Shown here: piece by piece, positions 26,601 to 38,401 of the stretch
How positions within the stretch are numbered: position 1 is the stretch's first letter
Layout of the letters: each line of letters starts with the position of its first letter
Assembly: GCA_034620365.1 (NCBI GenBank)
Contig: JAQGEQ010000020.1
Span: 992,001-1,056,000, forward strand
Source: Pegea sp. RAD2-039
Taxonomy: Eukaryota; Chordata; Thaliacea; Salpida; Salpidae
DNA: 64,000 nt
Reading direction: 5' to 3'
Program-made: the position numbers and the translations under genes
The notes under the pieces: generated by a model
Seen by the model: only the letters and a program-made list of their open reading frames with translations
What the model was told of the DNA's origin: nothing
Database searches by the model: none

Positions 26601-29600
26601 AAACTTGACGTACTTATACATCGAGGTTTGGTTCCTGACCACTCAGCTGTTCTCAGGCAAGTTCTTTTAGAAGAGCCTTTAAGTTTTAAATTTCCAAGAC
26701 AAAATATATCACAAATTGATCCGACTTTGTAGCCGTTTGTGCAAACGGTTTTCATCTTTACATCGTCAAGCGGTTCACAGAAAGCTTCTATAAAAGAAGT
26801 ATTGTAAAATAAATGGTTATTATCGGATTTAGATAAGATATTTTGTATGAAGACTTACTTTGACATTGTAAAGTCTTACCAGTCCAAACTCTATTACTAC
26901 GGCAAGTTCTTTTATCAGCAAAGTAACCTGGCTCGTAACCACTACAAGAATGATAAATCAAATTAGATAAAAGAATTTTAAATAGAGCTTGAAATTACTT
27001 GCAACTTACGTAAAGCAAAGTGCTGTGCAAGTTGAGCCGAACTTATTATCGTCTGTGCAATTCACTTTTCCATTCTCAATTACGTTCCTGAGGAGTGGAC
27101 ATCTCGATGCAGCATCATCGTCATCAGAAGATGGTTGGAATATTTTTGGCTTCATCTTATTTTTATTTTGTGGACTTTTGACCTTTGGCTCAGGTGTGAT
27201 TATATGAGATGCTGTGGTTTTACTTAATATAAATAGTTGTTACTATCTTTAAATAAACTGACCTTCCACAGGAATACATTTCGGTGGGGTGAGCAAACTC
27301 CATGTCCGGTCTCTTCTACAAACGCTAAAACTTGTACCAGTTAGTTGATGATCTTCATTATTACACTTCCAAGAACAAACAGAACCAATTTTGTCGCCGT
27401 TTGAACATTTCTTGCTCATTTCTTTCGGTGTTTTTAACTGTCGACCACATCCTATTTTTTGAAAAGAGCAATAAAATCTCCATTAAGTTATTCAAAACAA
27501 ACACAAATATTTTGCCAATGTTTATGATGATAACTAGATGCAAATTTAGATAAATTTTAAAACAAGATTTGTGGTATTATCGAACTAAAAACCTTGTTTT
27601 TACTTAAATACAAAACCGCAACTTACGGGGCTGACAGGCCAACATTTTGTTGCAGAGGTCACTTTTACAAGTACAGGCACAAAGGTCATCCTTAGAACTG
27701 TTCAAAAATTTAGTAATTGATTATTTTAATAAAAGTTCTACTTTTTAATCTAATAACTTTTATGGTCCTAAGGCTTTAATTTAGTTTCGGAATAAAAATC
27801 ATTTTTTCACTAGATTTAGTGGGTGAAGAAAGCACCTATTTGCGTATTTAAGAATCGGAAATTTGATCTTCGGCATTCAGAGAAAAGCTCATTTATAAAT
27901 AACATCGAAATTCATTTTAATCTTCTTACAAACACTTTTAAAGAGTATTATTCAGTTTTATTAAAATTTTATTAAGTTGCTGTGATATAATAAGTCTTCA
28001 AAAACAATTTAAAAAAATTCTACATTAAAACGAAAGAACTTTGTATATGTAAATGTGTTCAGGAAGAATTTTTTTACACTTCAACAAAAAGATTTTCCAA
28101 GAAGAAATCTTATTTTGATGTTTAACCGACATTAAACTGTTTTCAATACTTTTTTTCATATTCTACATTTTTTATCTTTTTGGTAACCATACAATCCTAT
28201 ATTTTCCGTTTTAATTATTGATCATAACAAATTATTTAAGATATAAGTTTAATAAAGTATTAGTTGGCTGTATAGGTTTAGGCTTGTATGCATTTTTTTG
28301 AAACAGAACCCACCGTAACTATTTGCACATTGGCTTATTAGTGGTTATGGTTTCACTTATATTCTAATCTTGTAAGCTTATGTGTAATCAAAGATCGGTT
28401 CTTCTGCTTTAATTATGAGATTACAAGGATTCTTCTTTTGCCAAAATAAGAAAATTGAAAGTGAAGAGATACAAGAAGTTTATCACCTTAAGCATTGTCG
28501 TAGAGATTCAAAGCCTCCTACTGACGCATGTATCTGCCCACAACGCTTCATGATGATGATGTCACTGCTTGGTGTTCGGACTTCATTTAAACAAGCGTTC
28601 TGTCGAAACACTGAGCTTAAATACTTTAGAAATTTCACCAAGTTTATTTTTTAACTGAAAGATTTCGATTTTAACAAGTTACTTGAAGTTTATAAATTGA
28701 TTATTAATTAGTTGAACAGATAACTTACCATGCCTGTTGGACAACTTCGAATGTTCGATTTTTTATTGCATTTGCTGTTTTTATTTTTTGAATTACAAAC
28801 GTAACATCGAAGATTTGTTTTAGCAAGCTTCTCACTAAGTCCTATTTGCTTTCCTAATTTACCAAAGGCCATAATTTGAATCAAATATTGCCTCTGTACA
28901 CAAATAATATAGTTCGTGACAAAAATTGAAATAAATTACCTAGTTTATCATTTATTGAAACCATTTTCATTACTTATTTCGAATAAGAAATTTGTGTAAA
29001 CAGATCTTATTGAAATAATCGTTTGGTATAAAAATATTAGTTTGAATAAAAGTAGTACACAAAAAACGAAATTAATCAACTTTGCTTTGGTAGAAAATTA
29101 ATTTGTTTTTAACTATATAAAAATAGTTTTGAATGATTAGATTAAATATGTTGGTGGAAAATTTATTTAATTTTCTTTAAGGTTGAACTTCTAGTCGCAG
29201 TTTATTTATTTCAAGTTTGTTTGTTTGTTTATATTTTTGTAGGTACAAATCGAAGCTCTTATCACTTTTCTTACAACCAAACGTGACTTCATGTTTAATT
29301 TCTGCTTGTAATAAAAATAATTGCGAGATAGAAATTTAAAAATACAGTAGTCTTTTATAAGCTAATTTCTGTTTAAGGGACTAATTTAGTTGAAAACTCA
29401 CAGCAGGAACAAGTTTATTGATCCGTACTGTTCGTTCATGTTGACCTGCTTCTTTTTCAGAAGTTGGCTCCTCCTGTTCAAAAGTCGAATTGATCCATTC
29501 TTTCGCGTAAATTCTGATAATATAAAAATAAATGAATTTCAAAACTAAGCACGTAAGTTTTGTTATAGTGAAAACAGAAAAACAAGTTTTTCATTAAAGT

Positions 29601-30321
29601 TTTTCAAAAAACCTGTTATTAAGAACACAACTTTATCAGTCGAATACAATTTGGAAAATGTGTCAGTTGTGTAAATAAATCTTAAGAGATCTGATTGAAA
29701 GATCGATAAGATGACTTTACAATGAAGATCTCATTTCGTCTTTACTATTTGAAGTAATTTTAGAGAAACTATAATGCAACTTTAAAAGTTCTTTCTATTT
29801 CTTACGAAATTTTTCTTTAGTAATCAAAACTCGTTTGCTCTCAGAAGTTTCAATTACTGCACATATATTATTTAACAAAAGAAAAACTAGTTTGTGGTAA
29901 GTTTAATAAGTTCATTCGTGAAGGTATTTCTTCAATTTTCAAAGATCAATTATTGTTATTAGAAACAACAAACTATCTTTAACCCTATTATCCAAGCTTC
30001 AAACCTTTGTACAAAACAGTTCATCTTGCCAAAACTGTTGAGTTTTACTTCTATTTAATTAAATTTTTTATTAATTCATCCTCTATTAAATTACGAAAAA
30101 TTGGTATAAAATTTATTTAAGTAAATATAAGTGACCAATAAAAATTGAGCAACTAACTTGTATGTTTTAGCTGATTGAATCGCTGAAAACCCTATTGTAA
30201 TTGCAGTAGCTTCATAATTGACGACATGAATTTCCTGTTTACCCTTTTTCAAAAAACGAGACTCCACAGAAGTAGCAAATGTGATAAAAATCACGCAGAA
30301 AGTAATCTTAATAAACTGCAT
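10857..30321 (-). CDS. Giant secreted/surface mosaic protein: signal peptide, FN3, LU, about 53 sushi (CCP) domains, EGF, vWA
   Basis: A chain of more than 50 short exons reads continuously from ATG at 30321 to TAA at 10857-10859, giving an estimated 3,300-3,600 residues. Every junction I checked at the N-terminus (30158-30321, 29402-29513, 28729-28893, 28487-28599, 27627-27697) has GT-AG borders and matching phase. Domain order is signal peptide, FN3, LU, CCP1-9, Ca-binding EGF, CCP10-53, vWA, stop. CCPs show the family pattern of four cysteines with C-x-x-G-[FY] and W...P-x-C. No transmembrane segment or GPI signal follows the vWA, so secretion or matrix deposition is likely. CCP/vWA/EGF mosaics (SVEP1, complement factors, CR1) act in adhesion and complement-like recognition, but this domain order matches none that I know. 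Function is unknown. A less likely alternative is two adjacent genes. Confidence 0.85.
12972..23722 (-). repeat. Thirteen tandem copies of a three-CCP unit (higher-order repeat within the giant gene)
   Basis: CCP12-CCP50 repeat in the order B-C-A. B is a long domain whose exon also carries the first Cys of the next domain (endings such as VRKQCSQQ, CEPVTCPTN, CAKIKCSAE). C is a short exon starting like ATESGQVTCTDSN. A is a whole-domain exon starting like EIxC. Units begin near 23722, 23010, 21355, 20618, 19800, 18978, 18265, 17532, 16825, 16031, 15225, 14352 and 13623, so a unit is about 0.65-0.8 kb. Unit 2 is lengthened by a SINE. Similar arrays of long homologous repeats are known in complement receptor CR1, where the unit is seven CCPs. 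Confidence 0.85.
21738..22125 (+). mobile_element. tRNA-Val-derived SINE in an intron of the giant CCP gene
   Basis: The first 65 bases resemble tRNA-Val(AAC): GTAGTGTAATGATTACCG (A box), CGCCTAACAAG (anticodon AAC) and GATTCGAGCCC (B box near 21786-21796). They are followed by a GC-rich body shared with 6690-6965 and ending near GCCGAAGCAGGCC. The element lies antisense to the host gene, in the intron between CCP16 and CCP17, and makes that intron unusually long (about 21600-22560). Confidence 0.8.
24315..24437 (-). other. Calcium-binding EGF domain within the CCP protein
   Basis: One symmetrical 41-codon exon starts with DIDECSVENGGCEHTCEN and ends with DGFSC. It has all six EGF cysteines, the D-I-D-E-C calcium motif and the N-x-x-G-S bend. 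It is the only EGF in the protein and separates the irregular CCP block from the regular array. Confidence 0.88.
24490..27452 (-). other. N-terminal block of nine diverged CCP domains
   Basis: Minus-strand exons encode CCP1 (about 27263-27452), CCP2 (split; it starts after a linker containing SSDDDDAAS), CCP3 (about 26.6-26.8 kb), CCP4 (about 26.4-26.55 kb), CCP5 (about 26.07-26.24 kb), CCP6 (25.74-25.99 kb, split), CCP7 (about 25.28-25.47 kb), CCP8 (24.89-25.07 kb) and CCP9 (24.49-24.76 kb, split). They are more diverged from each other than the later domains and do not follow the three-domain order. CCP4 lacks the usual tryptophan. Confidence 0.75.
27627..28815 (-). other. Ly6/uPAR (LU) domain of the giant CCP protein
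   Basis: Three exons (end of 28729-28893, 28487-28599, 27627-27697) encode a Cys-rich three-finger-type domain. It opens with LRCYVCNSKNK, runs through SCPTGMNAC and KRCG, and closes with CACTCKSDLCN. The C-x-x-C start and terminal C-x-x-x-L-C-N are the LU signature. The domain is followed directly by the first CCP exon. Confidence 0.75.
28790..30321 (-). other. Signal peptide and fibronectin type III domain of the giant CCP protein
   Basis: Exon 1 starts with a classical signal peptide, MQFIKITFCVIFITFATSVES, with likely cleavage near residue 21. It is followed by an FN3 fold spread over three exons: EIHVVNYEATAITIGFSA (strands A-B), SAKTYKIYAKEWI (strand C), RTVRINKLVPARQYLIQIMA (strands E-F, with the typical L-x-P and Tyr) and LGKQIGLSEKLAKT (strand G). 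The fold is assigned by pattern, without the usual early Trp, so it is probable rather than certain. Confidence 0.7.
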
Positions 30322-33300
30322 TTCTTAGACACCTGCACTCAATAAATGTTCTACATTTTTTCTTAATTATACTTTTTACATATTTTAAACTATTTCAAAT
30401 ATCTAAATGCTTTTTAAGTAATGTTAATATGATGTGATATTTGAGTAACTTTCAAATATTGTGCTCGAGAAAACAGGCTTCAAACATTTTAATTTTTGGT
30501 CAATCTTTTTCTAATTTCTTTATTTCAAAAGTAATCCTTACCTTACCTTTTTAAATTGTTAGAGTAATAGAATAAGTCTATCAAGCAAAAAAAACTGTTT
30601 TAAATCTATAGTAAATTGTTTTTACGACTTTTTCTAATTATCTTTTTTGGAAAAACATTTTAGTTTATTGAAAAAAATGATTAAAAACAATTTGATGATG
30701 AGACAATTTGTTAGCAAACATGAAGTTGAAAGACATTTTCTTACAAGTTTTTTGTTTTTTTTATTCATAAAATTATTTGAGAAAACTAAAATTCTAATCG
30801 TTGATACCATTGTAAAATAAAATTCCGTATAAAAATAATACTACACTAAGATTTACTCTTCAATAAAACTTATTCTCAAACTTAATATTCAATATGAATT
30901 ATTCTCGATGAATCACAGGAAACATACTGAAGCAATCTCAGCTCACTTAGATTATATCATACGTCGACCTGAAAGTAAATTTACAAAATTTCTTCTGCTT
31001 GTCCAGAAACGCATAGTTATATGTCTTAGTAAACTCACACTATAATAAACAATTCTCAATTCTTTTACAAGTGTAATACCTGCGGCTATTTTAATTTTTC
31101 TCTGTAAGTGTGCTGCAATGAATTTCAAGCACTTGAACGCAAGCCCTGTTGGTTAACCATAAATAAAAAAAGGTTGGTGATCTAACTGGGGTCAAGATTG
31201 AGTCAATCAAATTCAATATTTTTACTAAAAGTAACGATTACATATTAGTTATCACTTTTCCTCTTATTTATATAAACTTATAATCAAACGTTTTGTTTTA
31301 GCTTTCTACTGTCCTTATATAAATAGTCTAACGCTTTAGAAGTAGCGCGTTTACTAAACATATCACGTATTAGTTTGAACTACCTGAAAATTGTACTGGA
31401 AATTAATAACAGCTTGAAGTTACTTACACGCAAATATATCCTACAAAATCAAGTCTTGTAATAGTTTTTCTTGTGATTAAAACATCTGATTATGCTACTG
31501 TTGGTGCAAACCTTTTTCCAATTCTTAAGTTCTATTTAATACAAACAGAAGTAAGTTACCAAAATAAATAGATGTTTCCATTTAAATGGAAGGTTATTTG
31601 AAAAACATTAATTAATCTACAACTACTTTTGAAAATTGTTGACTCCTTTAGTTAACACTAGTTTCTAACCCAAATTAAAACTGTTGGAAAATTTCTTTTA
31701 TTTCTATTTTGGTTGGCAAAATATTTTGATGTTTTAGAAAGAGTTTAAAATCTGCATAATCATAATTCATTTTGGAACATTATATCAATTTTTCAACTTA
31801 ATTCACTTTTTTGATTAAAAAGCTACTGATTTAAATTTGTATAGCAATTTGCAAATTTTTAAAAGTTTAAAGTTATTTATAATGAAAAATAAATGCCACT
31901 ACACATAATTTTTCGGTCAAACAATATATAATCGCTAATTGGCTTGAAATAGTTAACCTTTATATCAAAGTATCTGTTAGAAAATTAAAAGTGAACTGAG
32001 GTACAAGGCTTATGTTTCTGATGTTAATTACTTTTGGAACTTTACCTGAATAAAATATTTGGCAGGAACTGATCAAGTTCAAACGGTTACTGTCTAGAAT
32101 CAATACTTTCATAGCAAATGTTATATATTTCTAAAAATATTTATTATTGTAATTACTCACAAAAAATGTTTCATTTTTTCTTGCATTAGATTTAATTTTA
32201 TATTTAAACAGAAACAACTGTAGTAATAAAGCTAGTCTTCTACTTAAAGTCAACTTAAAATTTAACTTTAAATATCAAAGTACAGATAAAATTGCTATAA
32301 AAGCAAAACAACTAAAAACAAATTCTCACATCTCAAAAATAAAAAATGAAATTATAAGTAGTAGAAAAAAATTTATAAACTAGGTTACATAGATACTTCA
32401 TAATAACGTTTCATTATATGTCTTTTGATATTCTTTTACCTTGCTTTATCACATTTACCTAAAAATACATTCAATTAATTTAGATATTATAATAAGTAAA
32501 AGTTTGATGATAGCAAATTAATATATTTAGAACAAACTTTAAGCTTTTTATAGCTCATTAATCATTTAAGAAATTCATAAATTTGTTTCGATAAAATTAG
32601 TTTCATAAATTGTGAGAGATTTGAATAGATTCTGTATAGATAGAAACGTTCCAATAAAAAGCTTTTACTTAATTGTACTTGTGTTCAAATATTGATTTCT
32701 GTAAATCTTTTTCCAGACGTATTGATTTAGATCATTATTGTCAAACTGTTTTATTTTCGAAGTTAAGATAAATTTACTTTATTACAGATTTCTATACTAG
32801 AAGTTGTTGGTTAATGTGAATTAAGTTTTTCTATTTTGTGATTTTACCATTATTTACAGAAAAACGAAACTAGTTTGCTAGTATGCATTTTGTTTGGAAG
32901 TAAACCAAAAAACATTTATTAAAGTTTGATGACAAAATCTGAGAGCTAGATTCAGCTTTTCACGGTACACAATTTCATGCAGAATATTGTAAATTGATTT
33001 TATTGTAAGAAAACGTACTGACGTGTTGCTATTTCATTTAAAATATTAGAATTTTTGCTTTTTAATTTGTTGTTCAAACAACAACAAAGTGAAAAACAAC
33101 AACAATTTCAATGCAGTTAGTTAAAAACAGCTGATAATGACGTCAAAAGCAAAATAATTACTAAAAAGTGATTTGTGAACGTAATAGAAAGTACAGGTAA
33201 AATTCATTTTTCAAAAACTAGTCGACAATTCTAATATCAGATTTTAGAAGTAGGAGTAAATCCACAAAAAAATAAGAAGTAAATAAAAATTGTGTTTTGC

Positions 33301-33390
33301 ACCACAACAGACTTCAAACACACAAAAATAACAAACAGTAAATGGAATTAGAAGAAAAAGAGAAAGTTAAAATGGTGGTCTGTGAACTTG
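30322..33390. other. Intergenic region upstream of the CCP gene and downstream of NRBP
   Basis: About 3 kb, very AT-rich, without coding potential on either strand. A near-perfect palindrome TTGTTGTTCAAACAACAA at about 33067-33085 lies in the probable NRBP 3' UTR. I see no promoter element that I would name. Confidence 0.5.
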
Positions 33391-36300
33391 TCAACTTTCA
33401 GTGTTTGTAGAAAATTGAGAAGTAGTATCAGTGATACTTGAAACAACATCAGTGATAGCAGTTGACTGTGAAAAAACTGCTGAAACGGAAGTTGTTGATG
33501 ATTGTACATATGTCGGCGGTGGCATCACATCACTTGTGGTGATATGACAAGCATCTGTAGGGGTTGAATTGCTGTTGTTGACATTTAATTGTCGAATTGA
33601 ACTCTCAGTAGTTTTGATATCACCAATATCAGCTGGTGATGTAATTTCAGAGGATTCCAAATTAGCTTGTGGACTAAATGTTTTTGTGAAGAAGTCTCCG
33701 TTACCACCAACTGGTGATTCGTTCACACTATCTCTTCGATTCGATTTTGCTTGATAGAATTCATCAACAGTGAGCCTGGAAGCGACTCCAATAGATTGCA
33801 GAAGAGCATCTTCTATGATTGCTTGCAAAAGATCTTTTTCTTCCTGTTGAAAAGAAGATTAAATCGTTTATGGAATCTTCACAAAACAACTGACATCTCG
33901 AATGAAATTGATGGACACAAGCTCATTGACAAGAGATCCCGGTGTATCTTCGGGGAACGTATCACATCTCAATTGTCGGTTAGTCTTGTCATCCAGTCTC
34001 AGCTGAAGAATGATCTGTTGAAAATGAGATGAGGATGAAACACCCTAACACGTAACATTCTTACATGTCTTCCCTTCTCTTCATCTTCTCGACCCAGGAA
34101 GCAGCATTGAGCTGCAAGGATCTTTCGGGTCTCTAAGTGCTCCTGGGAGATAGGGGCACTTCCGTGACCATGTTGTCCACTTCCTGTTTTGCCTTCTGCT
34201 TCACGCGGACTTTTTGATCTTGCTCTTTGAGGAGGCTTAGGAAGCGCAAAGGTAGTGAGTGGATAGATGCCAACTCTGCAGTCAAATTTTATTAAACCAA
34301 AAACGTTACAGGGGAAGATAGTGTTTCCAGCCTTAAAATTCAAATTAATTTTAGAATTTCTGAAAACGATAACTAATATAGTATTTTTAGCTCTATATTT
34401 GGTCAGAAGCCACCGCGTGATTCTTTGAATTATTTTTATATCTATTGCAGAATAACGTGATGTTTGAGTTTTCCTCTCACTCATGAAGTTCGTGCTTGGT
34501 AATTAGAGAAAAATAATTTGGCAACACTGCAAGTATTACCGGAAATGAGCTTGAAGAAAGCTAAAAGTAATTTTTGTGAGCCAATTAATTTAAATGTTCG
34601 TAAAGTTGCACAGCACTTTGATTAATGAATTTATCGAAGAAATAGATTTTATACAAAGAATGACCTGAATATTCCCTCATTTAAATAATTTCTTATTTCA
34701 AATTGAATGTATTATTTTAATTATTTTACATGTTTATACTACCTACAAAAGTCAAATTTCAATTCTTTCTATTATTTAAAAGTTGCCATTAATTAAGTAA
34801 AAATATTGAATTTTAAAAATGTAAATATAAAAATCTTTAAAAATTAATATTTAACGTCATGTGTTTGATGTCGTTTGTGTTTGGTGAAGATTATATCAAA
34901 TTGATAGAATGTTTTCTCAAAATATCAGTCAGCCTACCTCACATCTTCTAATAATTTATCAATATCAAACGCAGGAAAATCTCCTCTTTTGAGCTCAGAG
35001 TGTTTAGAAGTGAATAAAACTTCAGTTTTGTTACGAATTTTGCCTTTTTGAACATCTAACTGATTTTCAGAGACAATATCTAACAATAAATAAAGATGTT
35101 GAAAATATTACAAGTAAATTGTGTTCAAAAAATGTTGTTATAAATATATTTCAAAAAAAGGGTAGAACATGAAATGAAATTAGGTGAGAAGTGACTTTTT
35201 GTTACCTAAATTTGTAACAAAAGCATGAGCTGCGATTAGTTTAAGAGATGGAACCTCATACAACAGTCGATGAAGCAACAGATCTCTAGCAGTTGGTCTT
35301 TTATCTGGGTTCTTTGAAATACACCACCTAAAAATACCAGATTAAGTTTATTAATAGAATATTTTAAAAAATCTATTTTTAAGTTTAAAAAGTTTGACAA
35401 AGAATCAGTAAAATATTTATTAAAATGAAAAAATATTAGCTTTCTTCTGCTTGCTTTGATAAATTAGGATTTCAAACAAATTACTGAATAAAATTTTGTT
35501 GTTGGGGGTCTTCCAACAAACTGATTGCTTTATTGATATCTTCATCAGAGACCCTTTTATTTTCAGCAGTTGATAGATTGGTCTTTGAAACAGCCATTTC
35601 AAGACAGCAAATACCAAATGAGTAGATATCAACTGCTGGTGTTATATAACCAGGTCCATGAGTATCTAGAAAATAGATAACTTCAAGTTTAAAGATGACA
35701 AAAAAATACAATCTAATCTTTTTTTATCAACTGAATAGTTTAGATTAACAAAAGAGATCTATTTGAAGAAATAAAATTTTTAAAATAGACCTATGTCACA
35801 TAAAAAAGTAATGATAGTAACCAGTGCATTCAGGTGCAAAGTAATGAAGGTTTTTATGAATTTCTCGATAAGTTTTCACGTGATTTCGTATCGCATCAGG
35901 TGCAACTGTAAACAACTTGCTAGAAATATACTTTTTCTCATCAAATATTTTTAATGGTTTTATAGAATACTTCTTTTTTTGATAATTCTAAATTTACATG
36001 AGGAATAATTCAATTAGATCTTAAGACACACCTGATCCAATCTTGAGAAGACCGTTGTGTTGAATGAAGATTGTTTCACAGGTAAGATTACCATGTACAA
36101 TTGGTGGATCACACATATGTAAGTAGCCTAATGCAGATAAAATCTGACGGCACCTTTTAAAAAAAACCAACAAACTTCTTGATCAGCATCTTGCATACTT
36201 TAAAAGATCTTACCATCGTTTCCATGATTTAGTACTTTTCGATTTTTGCACTTCTTTTGTTTTATTTAAAAACTTTTTTACAGATCCAGAACTCATATAT

Positions 36301-37341
36301 TCAGTGATAAAGACAACCTGAAAGAAGATGGAAGATAAAAAAGAGAAAAAAATGTGGGGAAAATTACCCGAGTTTTTTGTGAGTCTTTTTTAGGTGGATC
36401 GACCCAATATCGATGAAACTTGACAATATTTGCATGATCAATTCGAGTTAGGTTATCAAAAACCATGCGGATTTTCTCCTAAAAAATTATCTGATTGTGA
36501 TGGAAGCTAATAAAACATTCAAATTAAATCCAAACTTATTTATAAATTGTAAAACATGAAAGAAAACGAAATATAAAAAAACTGATGAAAGCAATCTAAA
36601 AATATCAATTTTCATTATTTTTATGTTAATTCTAATAGTGAGTAATAAAAAATTCAAAAAAACATTTTGTCAAAAAATTACATTCAGTAAACAACAGATA
36701 TTTAAAAATGAGTACAGATAAAAAAACTGATAAATATATTACACATCAGTTCTCGTTTATCAGAATAAAATGACGAGAAATTTGATTAACTATTAGTCAC
36801 TAAAAACTTATTAAACATAATTTTATAAAATTTAGTCAAAATTAAAACTCAGCTAATTAATAAAGTTTTAAGAGAATTGTAAAAATGTTAAGAAAAAAAT
36901 ATGAAGTTTTTTTCAATAAAATATGAGCAGTACTTCTTGAGCTTTATAACTTTTTCTTTCTGAGAATTGAACTTCATTCCAAACTACCTCTACACCTTCT
37001 TCACAATCCATAGCTAGAAAAGCTCTATCAATACCAGGAACATTTCGTTGAGAAACCTAAATTCAGAATGAATTCAACATAAACAAATTACAACAAAAGT
37101 AGAGGTTGTGTTTAATTGACAATTTATTAATCCATATAGATTAAAAATATATCAAATAATTAAAGTTGTAGCAAAGTAAATTTTCATAAATTTGCAGAAA
37201 AATTACTTCTTCATTTCGTTTCAACCATCTTCCACAAGGACTCTCTTCTAAGACTTCGGATTCATCTTCACTTTCATGATCATCACTTTCATTTTCAGCT
37301 TTCACTTCACTTGCTTCGGCTTTTACCATTTTTTCTACCAT
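33391..37341 (-). CDS. NRBP1: Nuclear receptor-binding protein (NRBP) pseudokinase, about 11 exons
   Basis: Minus-strand exons reconstruct a full NRBP from ATG at 37341 (acidic start MVEKMVKAE...) to a stop at 33391. Landmarks in order are [147 protein letters not shown] and [15 protein letters not shown]. The catalytic-loop HRD is HGN and DFG is GSV, so it is catalytically inactive as in all NRBPs. The family scaffolds Elongin/Cullin substrate recognition and Golgi transport. The last exons (33895-34014, 33391-33843) hold the conserved [13 protein letters not shown] segment and then an unusual Ser/Thr-rich tail of about 120 residues. Vertebrate NRBP1 and NRBP2 cannot be told apart here. Confidence 0.92.
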
Positions 37342-38401
37342 CTTTTTAAATTCAATTAATTTACCATTTGATTTAAAAACACATTTAATTTAATGAAAAA
37401 AATCTTTCTGAGTAATAAATAAAAGTTATAAATTTATCAGAAAAAAATATTCAGAATAAGTAATAAAAAAATAAAAATTTTTTATCATAGTACAATTAAA
37501 TTTAAATATATCTATGTAAATAGTAAAATAAAAAAATCTTAGTATAATAAAAATCTTGATTATTTATTTGTTTAATAAATGAAACAAAATATTTTTATGA
37601 TCTCTTATAATATTTTTTTGAGTCATTTCAGAAGTTTTCAGAAAACTATTAATAAAAATAACTCATACATCATAAAGTTTTGGTAATTTGAATATAGCAA
37701 AGTAGAAATAATAGACTACAAAAACTGAAACTGATAAATTATCATACACCAATCATTGTATGTTTGATATATTAGCTTGTAACTATTGGTAATATTAGCA
37801 AGAATAAACTATAGTTCAAGTTTATTTTAAAAAGTAGTTTTATTAACAAATACAAAATGATTAACTTTATTGACAAATAGATTTTATGATCCAATTAAAA
37901 TGACATAATACTATTCTAAAAATTTTTTGGGGCAAGAATAAAATATCATAAAATGAAATCAATCAGTTGAAATAAAGCATTTAAGAGGTAACCATCAATT
38001 GTAAGTTATAAGACAAAAATATAATAAATTGAATAGTAATTTTTAGTAAATGATTACATAATGATTGTTGTATCAGATTACACATAGAAAGTAAAAGAGG
38101 TATTGTTTAAAATTAACTTTTATAATCACGAAAATATTGTTAATTATTAGATTTTGATTAAAACAGTTTAGATAAATAAATTATAATCTTTAAAAGCTTT
38201 ATTTTTCACAGTTCTAATAAAGATTGCACAACTTAAACACTCAACAATATGATAAAAACATTAAAAAACTAAATACTTTCTAAGTAAATAAGATATAAAA
38301 ATAATATATGCTAAATAAATGTATAATGGATTATACAATTTTGTTTAACCAAGGCAAGTACAAAAAATAATATTCAAATTAGTTTGGTAAGAGACTCAAC
38401 T
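37342..38401. other. Intergenic region between NRBP and the p67phox-like gene
   Basis: AT-rich and noncoding. TTTATT at 38198-38203 is a possible minus-strand poly(A) signal for the p67phox-like gene, about 200 bases after its stop. Confidence 0.45.

Noticed and set aside
28415-28654. Plus-strand frame over the LU region
   Set aside because: It is the antisense shadow of the LU exon 28487-28599, which fits in phase on the minus strand.
33067-33085. Palindrome TTGTTGTTCAAACAACAA as a regulatory hairpin
   Set aside because: Low-complexity GTT/AAC repeats make such palindromes by chance in this composition. No supporting context.
33999-34484. NRBP starting with [12 protein letters not shown]
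   Set aside because: Only the part from VGIYPL onward is NRBP. The upstream part is intron read-through ahead of an acceptor near 34280.
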